Source: Entomospira nematocerorum
Lineage (GTDB): Bacteria; Spirochaetota; Spirochaetia; WRBN01
Length of the DNA stretch: 64,000 nucleotides
Reading direction: 5' to 3'
Assembly (NCBI RefSeq): GCF_028748105.1
Contig: NZ_CP118168.1
Location: 186,001 to 250,000, forward strand
Shown here piece after piece: positions 16,538-25,722 of this stretch (the stretch's first letter is position 1; each line of letters starts with the position of its first letter). Made by a program: the position numbers and the translations under genes. Below the pieces are notes generated by a model. The model was not told the origin of the DNA. It saw only the letters and a program-made list of their open reading frames with translations, and did not search any database.

Positions 16538-19408
16538 TTATTCACTTCCTTTTGCTTGTTCAAGCGGAGATAATCCCTCTAATAGTGGTTTAACATAGAC
16601 TCCTGTTGACGACGCATCACACATACTAATCATCTCGGGAGTACCTGTGACAAGGATAGATCCGCCCCCCTCACCCCCCTCTGGGCCTAAGTCAACAACA
16701 TAGTCTGCACACTTAATAACATCTAAATTATGTTCAATCATCAATATGGTATTTCCCTTATCCACCAATGACTGAAGACTCACTAAAAGTTTTTTTACAT
16801 CTAAAAAGTGTAGACCCGTAGTGGGCTCATCGATGATATAGCACGTTTTCCCCGTGGATCTCTTAGAGAGTTCCAATGCTAGCTTGACACGTTGTGCCTC
16901 ACCACCACTCAATGTAAGAGCTGATTGTCCTAATGTAATATAATCCAGTCCACACTCGATTAACTGTGCTAGCTTTCGCTCAATCTTAGGTATATTTTTA
17001 AAGAAGTCATAAGCATCCTCGACCGTCATCTGGAGAATATCATGAATGTTCTTCTCACGATAGCGTACCTGTAATGTCTCGTGGTTAAAACGCGTCCCAT
17101 GACATACATCACACTTCACAAAGACATCTGGTAAAAAGTGCATCTCAATCTTCTTTACACCAGATCCTTCACATGATTCACACCTACCACCTTTAACATT
17201 AAAGCTAAATCGACCACTTTTGAATCCCATCGCTTTCGAGGCTGGAAGATCCGCAAAGAGTTCTCGAATCGGAGTCCAAACACCAACATATGTAGCTGGG
17301 TTGCTCCGTGGTGTCCGGCCAATTGGAGACTGATCAATCGTTATCACATTATCGAGATGCTCCACACCATGTATAGCAATGACTTTACCTACCGTCATAT
17401 GAGCACGATTCAGGTGATTATGTAGATAAGGACTGATGATATCATTCAAGAGCGTTGATTTCCCAGATCCAGAGACTCCGGTAATCACAGAGAGTGTTCC
17501 TAAGGGAAAAGAGACTGAAATATTCTTCAAATTATGGTGTGTAGCACCCTCTACCGTTAAAAAACATCCATTACCAACACGACGTTCTGTAGGAACAGCA
17601 ATAATCTCCGTTCCCCTCAAATAACGACCAGTAGGACTTGCTTCCACCATAGAAACTTCTTCTGGTGTACCACAAGCAACAACCTCACCGCCATGAACAC
17701 CTGCAGCAGGTCCGATATCAATTAAATAATCTGCCTCACGAATCACCTGTTCATCATGTTCTACAACAATAAGAGTGTTACCCAAATCACGAAGTCGTTT
17801 TAATGTTTGTAAGAGTCTATCATTATCGCGCTGATGTAGTCCGATCGTTGGCTCATCTAGTATATAAAGAACCCCCATGAGACTGGATCCAATTTGAGTT
17901 GCCAAGCGAATACGTTGACTCTCTCCTCCACTGAGCGTTCCTGCAGTGCGAGTCAATGAAAGATAACCCAAACCAACACTACTCATAAAAGTAAGTCGAT
18001 TGATAATCTCCTTGAAGATCTCACGAGCAATCTCCTGCTGCATAGCACTTAAGGTTAACTGCTTAACAAATTGTAACTCTTCATCAATGCTCATCTGTGT
18101 AACAGATAATATATTCTTCCCACCCACCTGAACTGCAAGTGCTTCCGATCGCAATCGTGCACCCTTACACTCTTCACAAGGAGCTGAACGCATAAATGAT
18201 TCAAACCACTCTTTAACACTATCGCTTGTACTCTCTCTATGTCGGCGTTTGAGATCAACAATAATACCCTCCCACGGTCGTTGTTGCTGATGACTATTAG
18301 TCCCTTTTACATTTTCATAACGAAACGTAATAACCTCTGATCCTGTTCCATAAAGAATTTTTGTAAGAATAGCTAAATCGATCTCTACAATAGGTGTGTC
18401 CAATGTAAAACCATAATGTCTTGCCAAACTCTCAAATATTGATCGATACCAACGATTGGTTTCGGGATTATACGGAGCAAACCCACCTTCATTAAAGCTA
18501 AGTGTTCGATTAGGTATAATACGATCAATATCAAATTCCAATGTCTCGCCAAGTCCTGCACAAGAGCTACAGGCTCCTGCAGGGTTGTTAAAGCTAAATA
18601 ATCGAGGCTCCATTGCAGGCATACTAAAGCCACATTTAGGACAAGATGCATGCTCGCTGAAAAGTACCTCCTGTACGATAATATTATTGTCATCTAATAC
18701 AGCAACAATAACTTGCCCCGATGATACCGAAAGAGCACTCTGAACGCCTTCACTCAAGCGTGAACGCTGACTCCTATCAAGCTTAAGCCGATCGATAACT
18801 ACCTCAATCGAATGCTTACGTTTTTTATCAAGAGTAATCTCTTCCTCAAGGGAGATAACAATACCATCTACACGTACTCGCACAAACCCTTGTGCTTTGG
18901 CATCACTCAAAATCTTGGTATGTTCCCCTTTGCGTTCATGCACTAAGGGGGAAAGAATCATCACACGCTCTGCAGCAGGCAATGCCATAATATCATCAAT
19001 AATTTGATCTAAACTTCTCGATGCAATAGGGATATTATCTTTTGGGCAAACAGCCGTACCAATACGAGCATATAAGAGTCGCAAATAATCATAAATCTCT
19101 GTGATCGTACCGACAGTACTACGAGGATTACGCCCCGTCGTCTTTTGTTCAATAGAAATAGCCGGAGAGAGCCCTTCTATGTAGTCAACATCAGGTTTAT
19201 CCATTCGTCCCAAAAACTGCCGAGCATAGGATGACAGTGACTCCACATATCGTCGCTGCCCTTCAGCAAAAATAGTATCGAAGACCAACGAACTCTTGCC
19301 AGATCCTGAGACCCCCGAGACAACCACTAATTTATCTCGCGGAATAGCAATATCGATATTCTTTAGATTATGCTCGCGTGCACCTTTAACAATTAAATGA
19401 GTTTGCAT
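16538..19408 (-). CDS. uvrA: UvrABC excision nuclease subunit A
   Basis: UvrA is the damage-recognising ATPase of nucleotide excision repair and works with UvrB and UvrC. Two ABC modules are present. The first has Walker A GVSGSGKSSL near the N-terminus and a signature TLSGGESQRIRLA. The second has GVSGSGKSTLL and ALTLSGGEAQRVKLALEL. Zinc-finger cysteines occur in CPKCGFS...CSSC and CESCEGSG...CDVC. I place the start at the ATG at 19408 (MQTHLIVKGAREHNLKNID), giving 956 residues, the usual size. The longer frame would need a TTG at 19447 and adds a non-homologous leader. It is upstream of, and probably cotranscribed with, valS. Confidence 0.96.
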   Translation of the reverse strand: MQTHLIVKGAREHNLKNIDIAIPRDKLVVVSGVSGSGKSSLVFDTIFAEGQRRYVESLSSYARQFLGRMDKPDVDYIEGLSPAISIEQKTTGRNPRSTVGTITEIYDYLRLLYARIGTAVCPKDNIPIASRSLDQIIDDIMALPAAERVMILSPLVHERKGEHTKILSDAKAQGFVRVRVDGIVISLEEEITLDKKRKHSIEVVIDRLKLDRSQRSRLSEGVQSALSVSSGQVIVAVLDDNNIIVQEVLFSEHASCPKCGFSMPAMEPRLFSFNNPAGACSSCAGLGETLEFDIDRIIPNRTLSFNEGGFAPYNPETNRWYRSIFESLARHYGFTLDTPIVEIDLAILTKILYGTGSEVITFRYENVKGTNSHQQQRPWEGIIVDLKRRHRESTSDSVKEWFESFMRSAPCEECKGARLRSEALAVQVGGKNILSVTQMSIDEELQFVKQLTLSAMQQEIAREIFKEIINRLTFMSSVGLGYLSLTRTAGTLSGGESQRIRLATQIGSSLMGVLYILDEPTIGLHQRDNDRLLQTLKRLRDLGNTLIVVEHDEQVIREADYLIDIGPAAGVHGGEVVACGTPEEVSMVEASPTGRYLRGTEIIAVPTERRVGNGCFLTVEGATHHNLKNISVSFPLGTLSVITGVSGSGKSTLLNDIISPYLHNHLNRAHMTVGKVIAIHGVEHLDNVITIDQSPIGRTPRSNPATYVGVWTPIRELFADLPASKAMGFKSGRFSFNVKGGRCESCEGSGVKKIEMHFLPDVFVKCDVCHGTRFNHETLQVRYREKNIHDILQMTVEDAYDFFKNIPKIERKLAQLIECGLDYITLGQSALTLSGGEAQRVKLALELSKRSTGKTCYIIDEPTTGLHFLDVKKLLVSLQSLVDKGNTILMIEHNLDVIKCADYVVDLGPEGGEGGGSILVTGTPEMISMCDASSTGVYVKPLLEGLSPLEQAKGSE

Positions 19409-19512
19409 ACTAGGACTAATATAGACGAAATAGAAAGGATACGTCAAGAAGGATAATCACGCTAAGAGCTCTATGACTTTCCTTATGATCCTGTAAAATA
19501 TGACTCTCTATC

Positions 19513-19541
19513 TTGCATAAAGAGGATCTTTCGAGTATAAT
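19513..19541 (+). promoter_or_regulatory. Predicted rpe promoter, leaderless arrangement
   Basis: TTGCAT at 19513-19518, a 17-base spacer and a perfect TATAAT at 19536-19541. The first good rpe start codon, ATG at 19549, begins seven bases after the -10 box, so the transcript should start at or next to the A of the ATG. No Shine-Dalgarno sequence precedes that ATG. Confidence 0.55.
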
Positions 19542-19548
19542 TTTTCCT

Positions 19549-20205
19549 ATGATAAAGATGCAACCCATTCTTGCGCCAAGTCTTCTTGCAGCAGACTTTT
19601 CTAACTTTCAGCAGGCTCTTAATCGTATTCACCACTATCAAGCTCCATGGATTCATTTTGATGTTATGGACGGCTCCTTTGTTCCTGCTATCACTTTTGG
19701 TGCACAAGTTGTCGCTCATTTACGTCCGCATAGTAAAACCTTCTTTGATGTACACCTTATGGTAGAGAATCCGGAACGACACATCGAAAGCTTTGCTCAA
19801 GCTGGAGCAAACAGTATCACATTTCACATAGAAGCAACACATCATGCACACGCTATTGTTCAACAAATTCATAAGATTGGATGTAAAGCTGGGATTGCTA
19901 TCAATCCTGGAACATCTCTGCATCATCTGGAGGCACTTCTTCCCTTTGTCGATTTGGTGCTAGTAATGAGTGTCAATCCTGGGGCTGGTGGCCAATCCTT
20001 CATTACAGAGACACTCATCAAAACGCGTACATTGCAAGCATTACGCAACCAACAAAATTTGCACTACCATATCCAAATGGATGGTGGCATTAATGCTGAG
20101 ACACTTCCTTCTGTTGTCGAAGCAGGAACAGATATTCTCGTAGCAGGATCTGCATTTTTCTCCGATTCCCATGTAAACGCCCTATTACACTCATTACAAG
20201 GATAG
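19549..20205 (+). CDS. rpe: Ribulose-phosphate 3-epimerase
   Basis: Rpe interconverts ribulose-5-phosphate and xylulose-5-phosphate in the pentose phosphate pathway. The TIM-barrel motifs are all present: APSLLAADF at the N-terminus, HFDVMDGSFVPAITFG (metal His and catalytic Asp), FDVHLMVENPE, VLVMSVNPGAGGQSF and QMDGGINAET with the second catalytic Asp, ending in LVAGSAFF. The ATG at 19549 is preferred; the next in-frame ATG is at 19558, and an upstream TTG at 19513 is part of the promoter. A TPR protein gene follows four bases after the stop and is probably cotranscribed. Confidence 0.95.
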   Translation: MIKMQPILAPSLLAADFSNFQQALNRIHHYQAPWIHFDVMDGSFVPAITFGAQVVAHLRPHSKTFFDVHLMVENPERHIESFAQAGANSITFHIEATHHAHAIVQQIHKIGCKAGIAINPGTSLHHLEALLPFVDLVLVMSVNPGAGGQSFITETLIKTRTLQALRNQQNLHYHIQMDGGINAETLPSVVEAGTDILVAGSAFFSDSHVNALLHSLQG

Positions 20206-20209
20206 TCTT

Positions 20210-21319
20210 GTGAACGCATCTGAAATTCTTCGTAAAGCAGAGAGATACCTGCGAACAACTCACTATCGTCAAGTTATTCGTATGCTAGAACCAAAAATCC
20301 TTCTATTTAACAATGATTCTCACTTCTATTATCTGCTAGGTAGTGCTTGTTATTTCACTGGAGATATCCAAGGTGCACAATTATATCTCAATAAGGGGCT
20401 TGTCTGCGCAGAAGATGATATAGACATGAGGCTGCTCCTTGCCTGCACATCACTCCGCAGACGTGACACAGCTCTGGCTTTACAACTATGGCTAGAAGTG
20501 GACGATCTAGATCCTGGTAATAAGCGTGCTAAATTTGGTATCGCTAAACTCAAAACAATTAAAACAAGTAAAGATCTCTCTCACTTTATTATGAGTTCGC
20601 ACTTTCAAAAGCTCCTACCTATTCGTCCTTTGAGTCCCCTAGCAAGGTTGATTACATCCACCCTCTATACTATTACCTTAATGGCTCTCCTTTTTGGTAT
20701 CAGCTTCCTCAGCTTTTACATCTTTCGACACCTGAAGCCACAACCTGATTTCGTGAGAGAAGGAGTCTCTAGTGAATTCAACTTTTTTCAATCTCCCCCA
20801 CAGCAATTTACAGAGGAGAGTCATCAAGCTCTCTTCATTTTAACATCAAAAGAGATTACGAAAATTATGGATCAAGCAAGAAACTATTTCAATCTCTTTC
20901 AAGATGACTTAGCTGGTAGAGAATTAAATAGGATCCTGCTATCCAATGCAAGTCCTTCCGTTAAAAATCAAGCCCTGTTACTTAAAGAAGCGCTACAACC
21001 ACCAACCTTTGCCACCTATACTGCTAACTTTAGTTTTGATGAAGTTGCATCACAGCCACTTCTTTATCAAGGATTACATGTGCTCTGGCGTGGCCCAATC
21101 AATGGATTGAATATCTCAGACTATCGGATTGCATTTCGCCTACTAGTTGGCTATGAAAATGGTAAAATTCTTGAAGGTGCTATAGAAGTCTTAGTTCCTT
21201 TTGAAGCAAGTATTGCTCCTAATCTTATTACAAATGTACTGGGCAAAGTTGTCGCTGATAATCAAGGTAATTTTTACTTGGAAGCTGTTTCTATTAATCA
21301 AATAGTTCTTTTACAATAA
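20210..21319 (+). CDS. TPR-containing single-pass membrane protein
   Basis: The 369-residue product is not recognised as a named family. The first ~125 residues form TPR-like helix pairs (YRQVIRMLEPKILLF, HFYYLLGSACYFTGDIQGAQLYLNKGL, ALQLWLEVDDLDPGNKRAKFGIAKL). One strong transmembrane helix follows at about residues 150-172 (LITSTLYTITLMALLFGISFL). The C-terminal ~190 residues are predicted to lie on the other side of the membrane, so the TPR part is likely cytoplasmic. The GTG start at 20210 has AAGGAT just upstream. Coupling to rpe is a matter of position only; a scaffold role is inference from the TPR repeats. Confidence 0.6.
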   Translation: MNASEILRKAERYLRTTHYRQVIRMLEPKILLFNNDSHFYYLLGSACYFTGDIQGAQLYLNKGLVCAEDDIDMRLLLACTSLRRRDTALALQLWLEVDDLDPGNKRAKFGIAKLKTIKTSKDLSHFIMSSHFQKLLPIRPLSPLARLITSTLYTITLMALLFGISFLSFYIFRHLKPQPDFVREGVSSEFNFFQSPPQQFTEESHQALFILTSKEITKIMDQARNYFNLFQDDLAGRELNRILLSNASPSVKNQALLLKEALQPPTFATYTANFSFDEVASQPLLYQGLHVLWRGPINGLNISDYRIAFRLLVGYENGKILEGAIEVLVPFEASIAPNLITNVLGKVVADNQGNFYLEAVSINQIVLLQ

Positions 21320-21524
21320 TGCGTAAATCTATATAGAGCAGCTTCATATGAATAAGTAAGAATAAAGTCTACTTACTATATAACTATCAATAAACCATAC
21401 CGTTACCATCAGTTTTATTAAAAATAGCTCAATTTATTCATAAAAACTTTAGAAGTTCATCACATTATGTTCATATATTGGTGGTATTATATGGCACATA
21501 TCTTAATTTTCTAGGAGAACTATA

Positions 21525-22073
21525 ATGAATTCATTAATCAAAACAAGTATTTTCACTTCGAGCTGTCTCTTACTCTTTTCTGGACCCATGATCTTTGCAC
21601 AACAGCGATCAAATTCTCGCGCAAGCGATAATCAAACAACAATGCAGCGATCTCAAACCGGACAACAAGGAGATCGCTCCTACCGTGGTGGATACAAGCA
21701 TAAAGGAACTCACTCTTCTCATAAGGCTACGCAGCGTGGTGGTATCATGGGAATCTACCAAGCAGAGTGGGACTCATTATCCACAGAACAACAACGAGAA
21801 CTAAAAAAAAGAGCAATCGACTTGGGGCTCACCGACCAACCAACCAGCACAAAGCATCCCCGTGACATGTCTCTAGAAGAGCGAGACGCATGGCGTAATA
21901 GTCCCGAAAGACAGCAACTATCCGAAGCAAGAAGAGATCAAATGCATCAATTTTGGCTTGAAGCAGCAACCTTTAACGTCGGGCCTTATGCTCCACACAG
22001 AAAGGAAGCAACATTAAATCGTTTACATACACAGCAAAAAAGAGTTAATCAACAGATTGAGGCTTTGTCTTAG
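21525..22073 (+). CDS. Small exported protein of unknown function
   Basis: The 182-residue product begins with a clear signal peptide (SIFTSSCLLLFSGPMIFA, probable cleavage after FAQ or A-Q). The mature N-terminus is low complexity, rich in Gln, Ser, Arg, Gly and His. The rest is helical and charged with two similar segments, DSLSTEQQRELKKRA and DMSLEERDAWR, faintly like the LTxxQ repeats of Spy/CpxP periplasmic proteins. That likeness is too weak to name it. AGGAG lies seven bases upstream of the ATG. It stands alone between the rpe unit and the leftward yhfZ-yhfY pair. Confidence 0.6.
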   Translation: MNSLIKTSIFTSSCLLLFSGPMIFAQQRSNSRASDNQTTMQRSQTGQQGDRSYRGGYKHKGTHSSHKATQRGGIMGIYQAEWDSLSTEQQRELKKRAIDLGLTDQPTSTKHPRDMSLEERDAWRNSPERQQLSEARRDQMHQFWLEAATFNVGPYAPHRKEATLNRLHTQQKRVNQQIEALS

Positions 22074-22151
22074 TAATTTTTGTATATGCATCGGCATGTA
22101 TCAATCACCAACTCCTCTCATCCTAATGACTAAGTCAGCTAGAACGTTGCT

Positions 22152-22487
22152 TTATGATAAGAGAACAACTAAATGTGCATGAAGGTAATCAAGCTCATTT
22201 TCATGCCAGGAGACATGAGACAAACCTAAAATCTCTTGGCATAAGTTCTTTGCTAATGTGTAGTTTGCTTCTTTCTCTATCTCTGCCTTAATTACCGTAG
22301 GAATAGGGGGAATAATAGAGTCTTGCCTCTCCTGTCGTACATGAGCCATCGTGAGGTGCATCAAGAAAATCTCTGATTGAGATCCACCTAGTAAATAACC
22401 TATATGATCTCGAACAGAACAAATAAACTGATATGATTGCTGGCTTGTACTCTCCAATTCTTGGATTTTTAATAACGTTTTTTCCAT
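22152..22487 (-). CDS. yhfY: PRD-domain protein, YhfY-like
   Basis: The 111-residue protein is essentially one PTS regulation domain: a long helix, then AHVRQERQDSI with the first conserved His-x-x-Arg type position, AEIEKEANYTLAKNLCQEI, and NELDYLHAHLVVLL resembling the PRD closing helix (ElayltlHl). In enterobacteria a stand-alone PRD protein, YhfY, is encoded beside the regulator YhfZ. The same pairing here, 17 bases apart, supports the name. It may tune YhfZ in response to sugar-PTS phosphorylation, but this is inferred from the domain only. Confidence 0.6.
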   Translation of the reverse strand: MEKTLLKIQELESTSQQSYQFICSVRDHIGYLLGGSQSEIFLMHLTMAHVRQERQDSIIPPIPTVIKAEIEKEANYTLAKNLCQEILGLSHVSWHENELDYLHAHLVVLLS

Positions 22488-22504
22488 AATATTTCCTTTA
22501 TCTC

Positions 22505-23422
22505 CTAGTATTGAGGAATACGTATGCCTTCGACAACCTTACGCTGTACGGCTAAAATACGCTCTCTATCAATATTTTTTCTCAAGATTGTATTAATAAC
22601 CTCACTATCGCTTCGTCCAATGACAACTGCTGTACTTGATAACTCTGTCATTGCACTATGAATCGTTTGCACAGAAAGTCCCGTATATTTTTGATCAATA
22701 ATTTGATCATGATTCCAAATACCCGCATCTAACTCACCTGAAAGAATATTTGGAATAATTTGCTGTCCCAGTGTGGGTATAAGCCCAAGATTATAATGAC
22801 GTGCAAGCTCTTTGGTTAAATATTGCTGATCATAGGAGGTATCATCAATTCCTAGACGCATACCATGTTGCATCGAGGTAAATTTTTCATTCAATAGAAG
22901 AACATGCTCTGATAAATAACTATGTTGTCCAAAATTCACTAAAATAGATATAGGAATTGACTCGTCAATAGCGACCGTTGCTGCTAAAGCAGAAACAACT
23001 GAAAAATGATAAATTCCTTGTGATACCTGGGAAATACGTTCCTTTGCTCCACGCATATATGCCATACTCAAGGGAATATCCGCATGGGAAAAGTTGTCAT
23101 AAAGCCCACTGGCAAATCCCTCATAAAGTCGAGAGTATGGTAGTGGCATACTTCCACGTAAATGACCATTAAGAATAAACTGTTGTAGTTTTTTATAGTC
23201 TATCACGGTTAAGTAGCTTCCTAAGTGCCCTCGACTTTGCGTTTGAATGGCTCTTCGCTCACGCAACACATGTAATGCATTTTGTACGGTTCCGCGAGAA
23301 AAGTGATGTCTTTCAACCCAATCGCTGATCACAGGTAATTGATCACCTTCATTCAGTAACAATATTTCTGAGGCCAAAACCTCAATCGCTTTTCCAGTTT
23401 TCCGTATAAACTCATGTTGCAT
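22505..23422 (-). CDS. yhfZ: YhfZ-like transcriptional regulator (HTH plus ligand-binding-type domain)
   Basis: The 305-residue protein starts with a GntR-like winged helix (about residues 1-75), with DWVERHHFSRGTVQNALHVLRERRAI as the recognition helix region. The remainder resembles a periplasmic-binding-protein-like sensor fold, as in YhfZ. E. coli yhfZ also neighbours yhfY. A perfect 12-bp inverted repeat (GCATATATGGCG, 23419-23430, and its reverse complement at 23469-23480) overlaps the start codon and is a good candidate for autoregulation. The target genes are not evident. The divergently transcribed sppA is the nearest candidate. Confidence 0.65.
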   Translation of the reverse strand: MQHEFIRKTGKAIEVLASEILLLNEGDQLPVISDWVERHHFSRGTVQNALHVLRERRAIQTQSRGHLGSYLTVIDYKKLQQFILNGHLRGSMPLPYSRLYEGFASGLYDNFSHADIPLSMAYMRGAKERISQVSQGIYHFSVVSALAATVAIDESIPISILVNFGQHSYLSEHVLLLNEKFTSMQHGMRLGIDDTSYDQQYLTKELARHYNLGLIPTLGQQIIPNILSGELDAGIWNHDQIIDQKYTGLSVQTIHSAMTELSSTAVVIGRSDSEVINTILRKNIDRERILAVQRKVVEGIRIPQY

Positions 23423-23480
23423 ATATGGCGCTCCTTCTAGACATACTGTCCCATCATTTCAGCCGTACCGCCATATATGC
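23419..23480. promoter_or_regulatory. Candidate YhfZ operator: 12-bp inverted repeat
   Basis: GCATATATGGCG at 23419-23430 and CGCCATATATGC at 23469-23480 are perfect reverse complements separated by 38 bases, roughly four helical turns. A shorter pair, TACCGCC (23466-23472) and GGCGGTA (23493-23499), overlaps the second arm. The first arm covers the yhfZ start codon. The layout suits a looping repressor or paired operators. Confidence 0.5.
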
Positions 23481-23662
23481 CAGCTCCATAGAGGCGGTAT
23501 TGCCACCGTTAACACACCCATTCTACTACAAAACGTATATATTAATCAATCAACGCTACATAATGACCTCTCTACACTATTTGATCCAACTACAATACCC
23601 CAATGATAGGTTGCGCCTTCATATCCTTTACAAAATGGTTCTTTTATGTTACCTTGAAAATC

Positions 23663-25513
23663 ATGAAAAACTTTAAATACGTGAGAATTATTCATCACTT
23701 TATACTGACCATTCGGCAAGCGTTATCTAATGTAATATTTGTGATTACGCTAGTATTATTAGCAATTTTATCCCAGTATATTATTGCGATTCTGCGTTAT
23801 GAGCAACCATCTCTTCCACAGCAATTTGTCGTATACCTTGATCCGCATCATGTTTATGAAAGTATTAATCCTAACACCACTCCACCCGCTATTTTCTCCA
23901 AAAATCAACGACCACATACTCTCTCAGGACATCAAATACGCACAATGATTCATCAAGCCTCAGCAGATACGAGAGTAACCGCTCTGTGGATTGATTTCTC
24001 TAACTTTCTTCCATCAGGATGGGCTGTTGTCGAAGAAATTTATGACGCTCTCCTTGTATTCAAAGCTAGTGGCAAACCTATTTATGCTTTTTCTGAATCT
24101 TATAATAAACCAAGATATATGCTTGCAAGTATTGCCGATGAAATTTGGATTGATCCTATGGGTTCTCTTGAAATTAATGGATTTTCTAGTTCAGAAATTT
24201 TTATCAATGATGCTCTTAAAAATCTCGGTATTGAAGCTAATGTAATCAAAGCAGGTCTTTATAAGAGTGCAACCGAGAGCTTTGAACGTAATAGCCGTAG
24301 TAACTATAACACAGAAATGACACAATCATTTCTTTCTTCTATATGGAATTACTACTCACAAATAGTCACAACAGGACGCTTAAGTCAAGGTGATACTAAT
24401 CAAGAGGAGTTACTCACATCAACAATACGCATGTCCCTTCTGAAGGAACCGACAGTACGATATGCCAAAAGTGTTAATATCATTGATCATATCGGTAGTC
24501 TCCATAACGCCCTAGAAATTACCTTGCCACATCTCCGATTTGATGCATTTGGGCAAGTGATTGGTAATAATGATGGCCTTGTCAACTATCTAGACTACAG
24601 CGTCGAATTTAATAAAAATCATAAACAGCGAACATTAAGAAATTTATTACCTGGCAACACAAAGCCTAAAATTGCGCTTATTTATGCTTCGGGGAATATT
24701 GTTGATGGCCATGCTCCATGGGGTACCATTGGTTCTGCGTCACTCATCGATAAAATTCAGCAAGCTGTCAACGATCAAGTAGACGCCATTGTCTTACGTC
24801 TTGATACGCCTGGGGGTAGTTCCTTTGCTAGTGAGCAAATTTATAGAACACTCATGCAGGTTAGAGAAAAAAATGGTATTCCTATTGTTATCTCCATGGG
24901 AGCGAGTGCTGCCTCTGGGGGTTATTGGATAAGCCTTGCAGCCGACGAAATTGTTGCACATCCAACCACACTTACAGGTTCAATCGGTGTCTTTACCTAC
25001 TTTTTTACAGCAGAAAATTTTGCTAATCGCTGGGGTATTAATGAGGATATTATACAAGTTCCTGATCAATATGTACATAGCACATCTCTCTTCAAACAGC
25101 CCAATGAACTGATTGTTGAATCCCTTACAGCCAGTATTAACGCTATTTATGATGAATTCTTACAGCGTGTCGTTACAGCAAAGAGAGCAGCTAACATGAC
25201 AGAAGCTAATGCAATCGCACAGGGTCGTGTTTATAGTGGAATACAAGCATTAGATATAGGTCTTATAGACTATATAGGTACGCTACAACTAGCTATTGAT
25301 CGAGCTGCTGATCTAGCATCTATTGAGAGTCATTTTGATATAATTGAATATTTTGATAATGCAACATTTTTAGATAAATTTAAGGCATCTTTATTTGAAT
25401 CATCCTACATTCCTCTTCTTGAAGAAAAACTCCAACAACTGGGACTATCTCTTAACATAATACTACGCCCACGTGTAGAAGCTTATGCTCTGGAGACACT
25501 ACGCATCCGATGA
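23663..25513 (+). CDS. sppA: Signal peptide peptidase SppA, long (protease IV) type
   Basis: SppA degrades cleaved signal peptides in the cytoplasmic membrane. From the ATG at 23663 the protein has 616 residues, as expected for the tandem-domain E. coli-like form. A single N-terminal transmembrane helix (IFVITLVLLAILSQYIIAIL) is followed by two ClpP-like domains. The C-terminal domain has the nucleophile region ISMGASAASGGYWISLAADEIVAHP, and the N-terminal domain the partner region YKSATESFERNSRS, with the general-base lysine. The in-frame ATG at 23603 would add 20 hydrophobic residues lacking homology. A hairpin after the stop probably ends the transcript. Confidence 0.9.
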   Translation: MKNFKYVRIIHHFILTIRQALSNVIFVITLVLLAILSQYIIAILRYEQPSLPQQFVVYLDPHHVYESINPNTTPPAIFSKNQRPHTLSGHQIRTMIHQASADTRVTALWIDFSNFLPSGWAVVEEIYDALLVFKASGKPIYAFSESYNKPRYMLASIADEIWIDPMGSLEINGFSSSEIFINDALKNLGIEANVIKAGLYKSATESFERNSRSNYNTEMTQSFLSSIWNYYSQIVTTGRLSQGDTNQEELLTSTIRMSLLKEPTVRYAKSVNIIDHIGSLHNALEITLPHLRFDAFGQVIGNNDGLVNYLDYSVEFNKNHKQRTLRNLLPGNTKPKIALIYASGNIVDGHAPWGTIGSASLIDKIQQAVNDQVDAIVLRLDTPGGSSFASEQIYRTLMQVREKNGIPIVISMGASAASGGYWISLAADEIVAHPTTLTGSIGVFTYFFTAENFANRWGINEDIIQVPDQYVHSTSLFKQPNELIVESLTASINAIYDEFLQRVVTAKRAANMTEANAIAQGRVYSGIQALDIGLIDYIGTLQLAIDRAADLASIESHFDIIEYFDNATFLDKFKASLFESSYIPLLEEKLQQLGLSLNIILRPRVEAYALETLRIR

Positions 25514-25563
25514 TCAAATATTCCCATAAATTGCTATTGTAGAGATATAGCAATTCTTGTAAA

Positions 25564-25594
25564 AAACCACTTATATAAAGTATATAAGTGGTTT
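25564..25594. terminator. Bidirectional terminator between sppA and tRNA-fMet
   Basis: AAACCACTTATATA (25564-25577) and TATATAAGTGGTTT (25581-25594) form a perfect 14-bp stem with a 3-base loop. On the minus strand the stem runs into six T residues, ending the tRNA transcript. On the plus strand it serves sppA less convincingly. Confidence 0.75.
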
Positions 25595-25605
25595 CAAATA
25601 TAAAA

Positions 25606-25679
25606 TAGCAGGGGGAGGACTCGAACCTCCGACCTTTGGGTTATGAGCCCAACGAGCTAGCCAACTGCTCTACCCTGCG
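25606..25679 (-). tRNA. Initiator tRNA-fMet (anticodon CAT)
   Basis: The minus strand folds as a full cloverleaf, 74 bases to the discriminator A, with anticodon loop CTCATAA. Three initiator hallmarks are present: no Watson-Crick pair at 1-72 (C opposite U), an A11-U24 pair in the D stem (GAGC/GCTC), and three consecutive G-C pairs closing the anticodon stem (TTGGG/CCCAA). The T arm is GGAGG-TTCGAGT-CCTCC. CCA is not encoded. The 1-72 mismatch is C-U rather than the C-A of E. coli. Confidence 0.95.
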
Positions 25680-25693
25680 TCGAACTTAAAACA

Positions 25694-25722
25694 AGTGTAC
25701 ATGAAATTAAAAATTCTGTCAA
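25694..25722 (-). promoter_or_regulatory. tRNA-fMet promoter
   Basis: On the minus strand a consensus TTGACA (25722-25717) and TACACT (25699-25694) are spaced by 17 bases. Transcription would begin about eight bases before the tRNA 5' end. Confidence 0.6.

Noticed and set aside
19409..19447. Extended N-terminus of uvrA
   Set aside because: It needs a TTG start and adds 13 residues with no similarity to UvrA, whereas the ATG at 19408 gives the normal N-terminus.
23425..23676. 83-codon rightward open frame between yhfZ and sppA
   Set aside because: It overlaps the inverted-repeat regulatory region and the sppA start, has no ribosome-binding site and its composition is unlike the neighbours.
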